A DNA stretch of 49,185 nucleotides from Verrucomicrobiales bacterium (GTDB lineage: Bacteria; Verrucomicrobiota; Verrucomicrobiia; Verrucomicrobiales; DEV007): the NCBI GenBank assembly GCA_002726915.1, contig PBSY01000005.1, positions 57,793 through 106,977 on the forward strand. Reading direction: 5' to 3'. The notes beneath the pieces are model-generated. The model saw nothing but the letters and a program-made list of their open reading frames with translations, did not search any database and was not told the origin of the DNA. Shown piece by piece: positions 34,994 to 43,376 of the stretch; within the stretch, counting starts at the first letter, position 1; each line of letters opens with the position of its first letter. The position numbers and the translations under genes were made by a program.

Positions 34994-36007
34994 ATGAGAT
35001 TTTCTACTTCTATTGTCGCTCTAACCATCCTCGGGACTATCGCTGTCAGCCTACCCGTCCATCTTTTAGCTCAGGATGATCAGCCAAGAAAAACTTCAAA
35101 TAAAAAGAACCCTTCGCTGGTCAAGGCTGAGAAAGCTGAAATCCTGAGAAAACCGCAGTCACCCCGAAGTCGATCCCACCGCTCCGAACCGATGAAAGGT
35201 TCCCGAACCTGGCTTGGTATCATGACGGCATCAGTTCACGATTCCTTACGAGACCATCTCGAAATCGAAGGAGGAGTTGGGATTCAGATCCACCAAGTCG
35301 TAGACGATTCCCCAGCCACCAAGGCTGGCCTCCAAAATCATGACATCCTCATTCAGTTTAATGATCAGATACTGATTTCTCCCGAACACCTCTCCATCCT
35401 TGTTCGGCGCGAGAAACCCGGCACCAAGGCTGAGCTGACTCTCATTCGCGCCGGCAACATGGCAACTGTGAACGTTACTCTCGGGGAATCGGAAAACGTT
35501 AGTCCCAATCCCTTCCCACGCCCCGGACGAATGGTTCATCCAACACCGCAAGCTGTTGAGATAGAAGGTATTCACCGAAATCGGCGAGAGAACAGGCATC
35601 CGATGCCACCACAAGGGCAATCCGAAACGCCGGTCACTTCTGCCAACCCTAACCTATCCATAGAAATCAAGCCCCCGGCTGTCAGTGTTAAACCGGGATT
35701 CCCCGTCAACATCATGAGCTTCCATGGGGTCGTCAAAATCGACAATGGTTACGGCGATGTTACCATCACCCGAACCGACGAAGAACACGCGATCAAGATC
35801 AACGATGCGGATGGCAAATCAATCTACGACGGTCCATACGATTCTGCTAAAGGCACTGAAGGACTTCCAAAGCTGGCACGCGAGCATCTAAGAAAAATGA
35901 AGCTCGATGATTTGAAACTGCTGACTCGCGGAAGCAGGAAGCCGTCCATGTCGATCCCAGACAAAGAGAAAAAAGCTCCGGTCGAAGAAGCGGGCACTCC
36001 TCTCTAG
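34994..36007 (+). CDS. Exported PDZ-domain protein
   Basis: The 337-aa product has a signal peptide (residues about 1-26, ending LLAQ), a basic linker, and a PDZ domain at about residues 73-160. The PDZ shows the carboxylate loop TWLGIM, then GVGIQIHQVVDDSPATKAGLQ, HDILIQFNDQ and VRREKPGTKAELTLIRAG. No protease domain accompanies it. The C-terminal third has VVKIDNGYGDVTITRTDEEH and a helix (KLAREHLRKMKLDDLKLL). The pairing with the single-pass membrane gene suggests a membrane-to-periplasm signalling or stress unit. I infer this only from layout. Confidence 0.78.
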   Translation: MRFSTSIVALTILGTIAVSLPVHLLAQDDQPRKTSNKKNPSLVKAEKAEILRKPQSPRSRSHRSEPMKGSRTWLGIMTASVHDSLRDHLEIEGGVGIQIHQVVDDSPATKAGLQNHDILIQFNDQILISPEHLSILVRREKPGTKAELTLIRAGNMATVNVTLGESENVSPNPFPRPGRMVHPTPQAVEIEGIHRNRRENRHPMPPQGQSETPVTSANPNLSIEIKPPAVSVKPGFPVNIMSFHGVVKIDNGYGDVTITRTDEEHAIKINDADGKSIYDGPYDSAKGTEGLPKLAREHLRKMKLDDLKLLTRGSRKPSMSIPDKEKKAPVEEAGTPL

Positions 36008-36081
36008 GCGTTCTTCTTGCCACCATCAAAAAGATTGGGTGAGATAGTTGTGACAGCAACCACCCGTGATCGGCAGAGCCT

Positions 36082-36222
36082 TCACCTTCTCCCCCGAAAA
36101 GATTTCCTTTTTCTGAGGCGCTTACTTGCCTTTTTCTTCCCGTTTCCTGAATTCTGAGCAACGGCGGCTCCTGCAATTAAACCAGCGAGCACGAGGAAGG
36201 CGATAGGGATAAGGCGATTTTT
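36082..36222 (-). pseudogene. Start-less frame encoding a signal peptide and basic mature peptide
   Basis: In the 400-bp gap before the sulfatase operon a minus-strand frame of 46 codons reads KNRLIPIAFLVLAGLIAGAA, then VAQNSGNGKKKASKRLR, and ends in KSFRGRR before a TGA. This is a complete signal peptide with a good cleavage site (AVA-Q) and a strongly basic mature part. No start codon exists: the frame is closed by TAA at 36223-36225 inside a run of seven A residues, and no ATG, GTG or TTG lies before the hydrophobic core. I read it as a remnant of a small exported basic protein whose start was lost. The rest of 36008-36409 shows only a short inverted repeat (CTGATT/AATCAG at 36271-36284). 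Confidence 0.38.
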
Positions 36223-36409
36223 TTACACAGGATGGGAGTTTGATATCAAAACATCAGTCCTCAAAATGGTCTGATTAGAATCAGCTTGGGCGTCTTTGGC
36301 ACTTTTTATTGGCCGACCGGACCCAAACCGCCGAATCCCCACGAAACCAACGAATAGCCGCAGTGTTTAACCATCTACTCCCAGTAAGATCCATTGCTAT
36401 GCATTAGCC

Positions 36410-39400
36410 ATGACGATAAAGGCACCACCAACCATTTCACGTTTTCTGTTCTGCGCTCTGCTCCTCAGTTGGCTTCCCGCTGTGTTGCAATCCGAACCGG
36501 TTCTGACCTCCTGGCTCACCGAGAAATCGGGCCAATACGCCAGAATTTACGAAACCCTCGAAGATCAGAGCAATCAGAACGCAGTCACGACATGGAATCG
36601 TGGTGCCGGCGTCCAAGCTTTGCCGACCTATGCCGGTGTTCACGAAATCAGCTACACGGCTACCAACATTTTCATTCGTTCGACCGGCCTTGGCTTTCAT
36701 GTTATGGGGCCCTGGTATCGGAACGAGGAGAAGACCGATCTCTTTGTTAACTACCCCGCCAACCGCGCTGTCACCTATCGCATTCCGCGCACTCCCACGA
36801 CTCCGCCAAACCCAAAGGTAGCCACAGGACTCGGCGCTATCGGTTACTTCGTCGATGGAATCGCCATGTTCGACAGTCGTGACGCCTTTTCGTATTCCTA
36901 CGACAATGGCAGCGACGCCAGGCCGGGGTCTGGATTCGCGGGCGACGGTGTCTGGAACCGGGACGCCTACACGAATGAGTCGGTCACTTTTGATCCAGCT
37001 AATGCCCACCAAGCTCAGTCCAATCACCACTACCATGCCAACCCTCCCGGATTGAGGCGCTTGTTAGGAGACAGTGTCGATTACGACGACGCTTCAAATA
37101 CCTACACGGAAAACTTCAACGGCCGTCACTCTCCCATTCTAGGCTGGGTCTCAGATGGCTATCCGGTATATGGCCCCTACGGCTACTCCGATCCAATTGA
37201 CGCCAACAGTGCAGTGCGCCGCATGATCACCGGCTACCAAAACCGCCCTCTCAACAACGGAGACGCCAGAGATAGCCTGCCACAATGGGTAGTGACCCTC
37301 GAGGGTCGCTCCACTGCTGTCGCAGCTAACCGCGTTGGCCCCAATGTCAGCAACCAGTATCCGGTGGGACACTATCTGGAAGACTACGAATATAAGGGGG
37401 ATATCGGACAATCCCTCGGGGTCGAATTTGACCTCAACGAACACAACGTACGCTTCTGTGTAACTCCTGAGTTCCCCGACGGAATCTTTGCCTACTTCGT
37501 CGCAATCGAAGCAGACGGCTCCCCAACTTATCCCTATAATATCGGACGCTCCTTCTACGGTGACCCTACGGGTGATAATGTAAATAATATTCCAGCCGGA
37601 GCCTCGGTCTATTGGGAAGGAGGACCCGAGCGGGAAGTTAAAGTCCAATCAATCTCCGCCGACGATTCAACCGGAGATGTTGTCGTCACTTGGAGCTCAG
37701 CCGAGGGTGGCTACTACCGGGTCGACTCATCTTCCGATGCCAACTCCTGGTCGGAGCTACCGACTCGGATTCAAGCTTCCGATAAAGCTGCAGCTACCAC
37801 CTGGACCGATGGCGGCCGCGCCAACTTGGTTGAAGCCTCCTACTATCGTCCCCGCCTCGATACTCTCGCCACCTTCGATGACCAGGGCTTCGACTATGAC
37901 AATAGTAATGTTGAAGCACCTCGAAATACCATTTTGGCAACCCTAGAAAGCGGCACTGGAACGCCCCCAAATAATCTTAACGCGCTTCCTGACACCATCA
38001 TCTTTAATGGACAACCAGTGACAATTATCTCGCGCCCGTCTCAATATACTATTGAAATTGAAGTCAACACAGACGGCCTCCCTGACAATGATTACACTGT
38101 TTCAGCAAGTTGGTCAGGTGGAATCACCTGGGAAGGCAATTACACGCTCGTCGGGAATCCAAACATTCTCCTCCTCATTCTTGATGACTGGGGCGTTGAC
38201 TCCAGCCCGATTGACAACAACGCGACCCTGAATCCAGGAACCACCTTCGCGACGATGTCGAGCCTGCAAACGCTCGCTCAGAACGGACTGCGTTTCACTC
38301 GGGCTTACTCACAACCAATCTGTTCTCCCACGAGAGCTTCGCTCTTGACCGGTCGCTACGCTTTCCGCACCGGTGTCGGTGCTCCTGGAGATCCCATCAG
38401 CACCAACGAAACGACCCTTCCCGAGGCCTTCGCCTCAGCTGGCTCTCCCTACCAACTGGCAACCTATGGTAAGTGGCACCTCGGCGGCGGCAACACTGGC
38501 TATAACACGTTGGGTGGCTGGACCGAGTTCGCCGGTATCACCGGGGGCGGTGTTCCTAACCAAACGGACGGCTATACCAACTGGAACAAGAATACGAATG
38601 GAACGGTGCAAACTGGATACACCGTCTACTCGACCACTGATCAGGTCAACGACGCCAAAAATTTCATCGACGCCAAAGAACTCAGCGACGAGCCCTGGTT
38701 CGTGTGGATGGGATTCAATGCTCCCCACACCCCGTTTCATGATCCGCCTGCCGCCTTACTTCAGGGCAGCACAGGAGAGTCTAATACAGCACGCTACCAG
38801 AAAGCGCTGGAAGCCCTTGACACCGAAATTGGACGGCTCATGGAGTCAGTCGATCTCACAACCACCAATATTATACTTATCGGAGATAACGGGACTCCAG
38901 GTCAAGTCGTTCAGGCACCCTATGGACCCACCGGAGCCTCCGGACACGCCAAGGGCGACCTTTATGAAGGTGGCATTCACGTTCCACTCGTAGTTCGAGG
39001 GCCCTCTGTTTCGGCGCCTGGTGGAAGCACTACTGACAAAATGGTCCATGTCACCGATCTCTTCTCAACCATTCTGGAAATAGCCAACGTCCCAGTGCCG
39101 ACGACAGCGGTCGACTCCATTAGCATTGTTCCTATTCTTGAGGGGGCCAATCCCGCTGAGCGTGACGTTGTTTCTGAGGCCTTTGCTGTGGGTAGCAATG
39201 GCTCCGGGCGGGCCATTCGTCTCGGTGATTACCCTGACTACAAGCTGATTATTTTTGGCAATCCGCTCGATACGCAGGACGACCCCACCTTCGAGTTCTA
39301 TCATCTTCCTACCGATCAGAACGAAGCCAGCCCACTGAACATCAACACCTTATCCGGGGAAGCCCTCGCTGCCTACAACGCAGCTATTGCACTAGACGCT

Positions 39401-39712
39401 AGCCTAGGAGGTGGCTTCAGCGATCCTGCCTCCGGTCCGGAGGACACCCTCTACATCGAATTGGAGAACCTAACCGGACGCGCAGGGGTTCCGCAAAACC
39501 AGAACGTGAATCCAACCGCCATCACCGTGGACGGAGTCCCCGCAGTGTATAATTCGCGAGTGGATAATAACGAAACTGCCCAACGCTTCTGGGTGAAGTG
39601 TTCAATCCCGCAAAATCCTCCTTACTCTTCTGCAACGATCACCTTCCCGGACAATCCGAATACCGGAGATGCCAGAGAGTTCAGTGCCATCCAGATCATC
39701 GTTGCCCCCTGA
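36410..39712 (+). CDS. Secreted YHYH-domain and sulfatase fusion protein
   Basis: The 1100-aa product has a signal peptide (residues about 8-28) and three parts. Residues about 30-400 match the YHYH family: SNHHYHANPPGLRRLLGD with His206, His207 and His209, then GRHSPILGWVSDGYPVYGPYG. A linker region with two beta-sandwich-like segments follows (about 410-580). From residue 584 a sulfatase domain begins with NILLLILDDWG (metal Asp592/Asp593). It has the formylglycine motif CSPTRASLLTGR at Cys638, KWHLGGG and GDNGTPG. The C-terminal 150 residues include another beta domain. A formylglycine-generating enzyme is needed for activity and is not in this window. The next gene begins 21 bp later. Substrate unknown. 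Confidence 0.9.
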   Translation: MTIKAPPTISRFLFCALLLSWLPAVLQSEPVLTSWLTEKSGQYARIYETLEDQSNQNAVTTWNRGAGVQALPTYAGVHEISYTATNIFIRSTGLGFHVMGPWYRNEEKTDLFVNYPANRAVTYRIPRTPTTPPNPKVATGLGAIGYFVDGIAMFDSRDAFSYSYDNGSDARPGSGFAGDGVWNRDAYTNESVTFDPANAHQAQSNHHYHANPPGLRRLLGDSVDYDDASNTYTENFNGRHSPILGWVSDGYPVYGPYGYSDPIDANSAVRRMITGYQNRPLNNGDARDSLPQWVVTLEGRSTAVAANRVGPNVSNQYPVGHYLEDYEYKGDIGQSLGVEFDLNEHNVRFCVTPEFPDGIFAYFVAIEADGSPTYPYNIGRSFYGDPTGDNVNNIPAGASVYWEGGPEREVKVQSISADDSTGDVVVTWSSAEGGYYRVDSSSDANSWSELPTRIQASDKAAATTWTDGGRANLVEASYYRPRLDTLATFDDQGFDYDNSNVEAPRNTILATLESGTGTPPNNLNALPDTIIFNGQPVTIISRPSQYTIEIEVNTDGLPDNDYTVSASWSGGITWEGNYTLVGNPNILLLILDDWGVDSSPIDNNATLNPGTTFATMSSLQTLAQNGLRFTRAYSQPICSPTRASLLTGRYAFRTGVGAPGDPISTNETTLPEAFASAGSPYQLATYGKWHLGGGNTGYNTLGGWTEFAGITGGGVPNQTDGYTNWNKNTNGTVQTGYTVYSTTDQVNDAKNFIDAKELSDEPWFVWMGFNAPHTPFHDPPAALLQGSTGESNTARYQKALEALDTEIGRLMESVDLTTTNIILIGDNGTPGQVVQAPYGPTGASGHAKGDLYEGGIHVPLVVRGPSVSAPGGSTTDKMVHVTDLFSTILEIANVPVPTTAVDSISIVPILEGANPAERDVVSEAFAVGSNGSGRAIRLGDYPDYKLIIFGNPLDTQDDPTFEFYHLPTDQNEASPLNINTLSGEALAAYNAAIALDASLGGGFSDPASGPEDTLYIELENLTGRAGVPQNQNVNPTAITVDGVPAVYNSRVDNNETAQRFWVKCSIPQNPPYSSATITFPDNPNTGDAREFSAIQIIVAP

Positions 39713-39733
39713 TTCCAAAAAATCTTATTCAAC

Positions 39734-41455
39734 GTGCGTTACTTCAGCTACATCACTTTACTGAGTTTTCTACTCTCCGCTACAACCGGAGCAGCAACGC
39801 TGTGTCTTGAGGTCCGGCACCTCTGGGAGGGTAAACCGATCTCGCTTTCCGACGACATATTCACAACGCGGGCTGGAGAAGCGCTTCAATTCACGCGGCT
39901 AGCCTATCTCCTTAGCGAGCCAAGTGTGACTGCAGTCAAAAATCAACGTAGATTGAAAAAATCTGATTGGGTTGCCTACGTCGATGCGCGCAACGAGACC
40001 TCTTTACTTTCCCTCTCTGACCTTCCCAGTGGCCGCTATCGCCAAATCGAATTTTTCATCGGACTGGATCCCAAGACAGACCAATCAGATCCCACTGAAT
40101 ATGGTTCCTCCCATCCGCTGAACCCCCTGCTAAACAATCTTCACTGGGATCCTCAAGGAGGCTACGTTTATCTCGCCCTCGAAGGTCAAGAAACCAAAGG
40201 GCTAGGCTTCTCCTATCACCTCGGAGGGACTGAGAATCGAGTCCGATGCCGGTTGCCTATTGAAATCGATGTGAGCGAAGAATCAATTGTTGCGATCGAT
40301 TTCCATCTCGATCGTCTCTTCAATCAAGGCAAACCATGGGTCACTCAGCAACAGACGTCGACCCACTCTCGTGATAGAGATCCTGTCGCCACGCTCATGG
40401 CCGAGCGCCTTGCAAACGTGTTTACAGTTCGAGAGATTCGCCAAAAAACTCGAAGTAACCCTACACTAACTAACAATGTCTCAAATTTTATCGGGACACC
40501 CTATGCCTTTCGCGTCAAAAAGGGTTTCCCGGTTCCTGATCTTCCTGCGGATTACCCCCTCACCAACGAGCGGATCGCGCTGGGCTCCGCGTTGTTCCAT
40601 GATGTTCGCCTCTCAGGTAACGAGACAATCTCCTGCGCCTCATGTCACGAGTCGGCTAAGGCATTCTCCAACACAAACCAGGTTTCAGTAGGCGCCAATG
40701 GAAAAGCGGGGAAGCGAAATGCGATGCCGCTCCTGAACCTCGCCTGGAAAGACTCCTTCTTCTGGGACGGGCGTGCAAAATCGCTTCGGGAACAGGTGCT
40801 GATGCCAATCAAGGATCACCTAGAGATGGACGCCTCCATTGAAGAAGTTGCTGCAGGGCTTTCTGAGGATGAAGCCTATCTCCGCCTCTTTGATTCAGCC
40901 TTTGGCAGCCCTAAGGTTTCCGAAGAGCGAATCGCCGTTGCGATTGAACAATTCATCCTCTCCCTCACCTCATACGATTCGAAATTTGATCGCGCCCGCC
41001 TTGGTCAGGAGACTTTGACTGAAAAAGAACAGCTTGGCTTTGAATTGTTCATGACTGAATTCGACCCGCGAAACGGACTGCGCGGGGCAGATTGCTTTCA
41101 CTGCCACAGCGGCCCTTTCTTCTCGACTCATCAATTCCAGAATAACGGACTACCATCCCCCGGCGACACAGGCCTTATGGGTGTTACCAGGTCCGAAGCT
41201 GATCGCGGAAAATTCGTCACTCCCAGTCTTCGCAATGTGGCCCTCACCGCGCCTTACATGCATGACGGAAGATTCGAAACGCTCGAAGAAGTTGTCGAGC
41301 ACTACAGCTCTGGTATCGAACGGAGCAAAACGCTTGATCCAAATTTATCCAAGCACCCGGGCAGTGGTATCCCTCTTACCTCCGCGGATAAAACCGCCCT
41401 TGTCGCTTTTCTGAAAACCCTAACTGACGAACGTTTTTCCAATTCCCTCCGATGA
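39734..41455 (+). CDS. Secreted MbnP-like copper-binding domain fused to a di-heme MauG/cytochrome c peroxidase
   Basis: The 573-aa protein starts at GTG 39734 with a signal peptide ending near ATTGAA. Residues 22-200 resemble the MbnP family: FTRLAYLLSEPS, a conserved WD-type region with NLHWDPQGGYVYLALEG (Trp138), YHLGG (His162) and a closing strand with AIDFHLDRLF (His191). Residues 265-565 form a di-heme peroxidase with CASCH (Cys301, Cys304, His305) and CFHCH (Cys454, Cys457, His458), FFWDGRAKSL and APYMHDGRFETLEEVVEHY. In known MbnP/MbnH and CorA/CorB pairs these are separate proteins and the di-heme enzyme oxidises a partner Trp to kynurenine. Here I infer that the same chain may modify itself. 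The gene overlaps the next by 4 bp. Confidence 0.88.
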   Translation: MRYFSYITLLSFLLSATTGAATLCLEVRHLWEGKPISLSDDIFTTRAGEALQFTRLAYLLSEPSVTAVKNQRRLKKSDWVAYVDARNETSLLSLSDLPSGRYRQIEFFIGLDPKTDQSDPTEYGSSHPLNPLLNNLHWDPQGGYVYLALEGQETKGLGFSYHLGGTENRVRCRLPIEIDVSEESIVAIDFHLDRLFNQGKPWVTQQQTSTHSRDRDPVATLMAERLANVFTVREIRQKTRSNPTLTNNVSNFIGTPYAFRVKKGFPVPDLPADYPLTNERIALGSALFHDVRLSGNETISCASCHESAKAFSNTNQVSVGANGKAGKRNAMPLLNLAWKDSFFWDGRAKSLREQVLMPIKDHLEMDASIEEVAAGLSEDEAYLRLFDSAFGSPKVSEERIAVAIEQFILSLTSYDSKFDRARLGQETLTEKEQLGFELFMTEFDPRNGLRGADCFHCHSGPFFSTHQFQNNGLPSPGDTGLMGVTRSEADRGKFVTPSLRNVALTAPYMHDGRFETLEEVVEHYSSGIERSKTLDPNLSKHPGSGIPLTSADKTALVAFLKTLTDERFSNSLR

Positions 41456-43347
41456 AGCTTCGAGTCGCTAATACTATACTCTCTAGCTTGCTCGCTCTCG
41501 GTTCTCTGAGCGCTTCTAATGAATTTGCCGGATTTCAAAGGGTAATCGGCCTTCCTGCAGACGATCTTTTCAAGTGGGACAATCCCAATCGCTTCCAGAA
41601 TATCAATTTCGAAGCCTTCGTTGCTGAAACCGGCGCAATTACATCTGCGAGCGGCTCGACGATCACTTCCAATGGCAACCTCTGGAGCGTTGATGAGTTC
41701 AAGTATATTGATGGCGTTCAACCCCGCCACTTCGTCCTTGAAGTCACCTCCGGCACCGAAGTCGGTTCCAAGTTTAACATCACGTCCAACCTGGGTAACT
41801 CTCTTACGCTTGATCTCAACGGCGGCAGTCTCGCCAGTGTTTCACCCGGCGACACCTTTCAAGTTGTTGCTAAATGGTCACTCAACCAACTCTTTCCGAA
41901 CGGTAATGGGATCACTCCCTCCATCGATTCAGTGAAAGGAAGCGAAGTGTTGATTCCGGATGCCGTCCCCGGTGGAGTCGATTTTTCGTCTTCTCCTACC
42001 TTCCAGTATCGCAGTGACCTTGACCGCTGGGTCGATGTTTCAGACGATACCACCGATGTCGGTGACCTGCCCTTTGAGTCCGGAACGCAAGTCGTGATTC
42101 GACAGTCTTCACTCACTCCTCTGCAATCACTTGTTGCTGGATTCCCTTCAAACGGCACTCCGCTTAGTCTTACCGTGAGCTATCTCCAAGAGGGGCTCGA
42201 CTCCTTCTCTAATGCTCTATCGATCAGCGGTGGCGGCGCAAGAGCCGCGAATGCGTTGGGAGCAAGCGGAGAGTTTGGTGAGCCTCAGCACGCGGGCAAC
42301 GCCACCACCGCCTCCGTATGGTTTCGATACACTGCCAGCGAATCAGGAACCCTCATAGTTCGTTCAGAACACTCTAATTTTGACACCATTCTCGCTGCTT
42401 ACTCGGGAACCTCACTCGCCACTCTATCAGAATTGACTACAAACGATGACGTCTCCCTTGATACCTGGAGCGAAATCTCAATACCTATCTCAAACGGAGA
42501 ATCCTACTACATCGCTCTCGACGGCAAAGCGGGAGCAACCGGCGAAGCATTTATTTCCTGGGAGGTCCAACCCGGCACTCCCGAAATTACAGTGGAGTAT
42601 CCAAATGGAATCAGTCTGACTGACGGTAACAGCACTATTAATCTGGGGAACATCGAAACCACCACCACCGGTGAAGTAACGATCACCATTACCAACAGTG
42701 GAAACGCCTTACTGAGCGGACTGACGACTACCCTTATTGGCACCGACGAGGCTGACTTCAGTGCCTCCGATCCGGCTTTTACCATCCTCGCTTCCGGTCA
42801 AAGCACCACGTTCACTCTTCAGTTTCTGCCAAACCGAATCGGTTCACATTCGGCCACGCTCCAGATTGCGAGCAACGATGCCGACGAGAACCCCTTCGAC
42901 ATCGCCTTGTCCGCTTCCGGAATTCCAGTCATCACGATGACTTCTTGGGGAACGGAACAGGGCCTCTCGGGCAATGGACTGCTTTCGACAGCAGATGACG
43001 ATGACGATAATATCTCACTGATCCACGAGTATGTCTTCAACCTCGACCCCACTCAGAACGGCCTTCAGGCAGTCGAGCCAGAATCGGGAGTCTCGGGCCT
43101 TCCCTCGATTCGAGCAGAAGGTGAACGCCTCGTGGTTGAGTTTATTCGCCGAACTTCACGAGCTGAAATGACGGCAACAGCGGTCTTCAGCGACACCTTG
43201 ACCGGGGAATTCACGGAATCCACTGAGCCGGAATCGATCACTCCGATTGACGACTACTACGAGAGAGTCGTGATCGCTGACTCAGTCACGACAGCAACGG
43301 CTTCCCCTCGCTTTGCCAAGGTCTTGGTCGAGCTCACAGGTCCCTAG
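41452..43347 (+). CDS. Secreted TIGR02597-like protein with a choice-of-anchor D domain
   Basis: The 631-aa protein has a signal peptide (about residues 1-21). Residues about 25-230 look like the TIGR02597 family of Verrucomicrobia: GFQRVIGLPADDLFKWDNP, YIDGVQPRHFVLEVTSG, LNQLFPNGNG and a following beta-rich region with FQYRSDLDRWVDVSD. Residues about 240-380 look like a carbohydrate-binding or pre-peptidase beta domain (ASVWFRYTASESGTLIVR, FDTILAAYSG). Residues about 385-500 are a choice-of-anchor D repeat (LGNIETTTTGEVTITITNSG, FTLQFLPNRIGSHSATLQIASND). An acidic DADDDDDN stretch follows. The 4-bp ATGA overlap with the di-heme gene couples their translation. No C-terminal sorting helix (PEP-CTERM type) is visible. 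Confidence 0.78.
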   Translation: MKLRVANTILSSLLALGSLSASNEFAGFQRVIGLPADDLFKWDNPNRFQNINFEAFVAETGAITSASGSTITSNGNLWSVDEFKYIDGVQPRHFVLEVTSGTEVGSKFNITSNLGNSLTLDLNGGSLASVSPGDTFQVVAKWSLNQLFPNGNGITPSIDSVKGSEVLIPDAVPGGVDFSSSPTFQYRSDLDRWVDVSDDTTDVGDLPFESGTQVVIRQSSLTPLQSLVAGFPSNGTPLSLTVSYLQEGLDSFSNALSISGGGARAANALGASGEFGEPQHAGNATTASVWFRYTASESGTLIVRSEHSNFDTILAAYSGTSLATLSELTTNDDVSLDTWSEISIPISNGESYYIALDGKAGATGEAFISWEVQPGTPEITVEYPNGISLTDGNSTINLGNIETTTTGEVTITITNSGNALLSGLTTTLIGTDEADFSASDPAFTILASGQSTTFTLQFLPNRIGSHSATLQIASNDADENPFDIALSASGIPVITMTSWGTEQGLSGNGLLSTADDDDDNISLIHEYVFNLDPTQNGLQAVEPESGVSGLPSIRAEGERLVVEFIRRTSRAEMTATAVFSDTLTGEFTESTEPESITPIDDYYERVVIADSVTTATASPRFAKVLVELTGP

Positions 43348-43376
43348 GACAAAAACGCTGATTGCTCTAAATTGGC

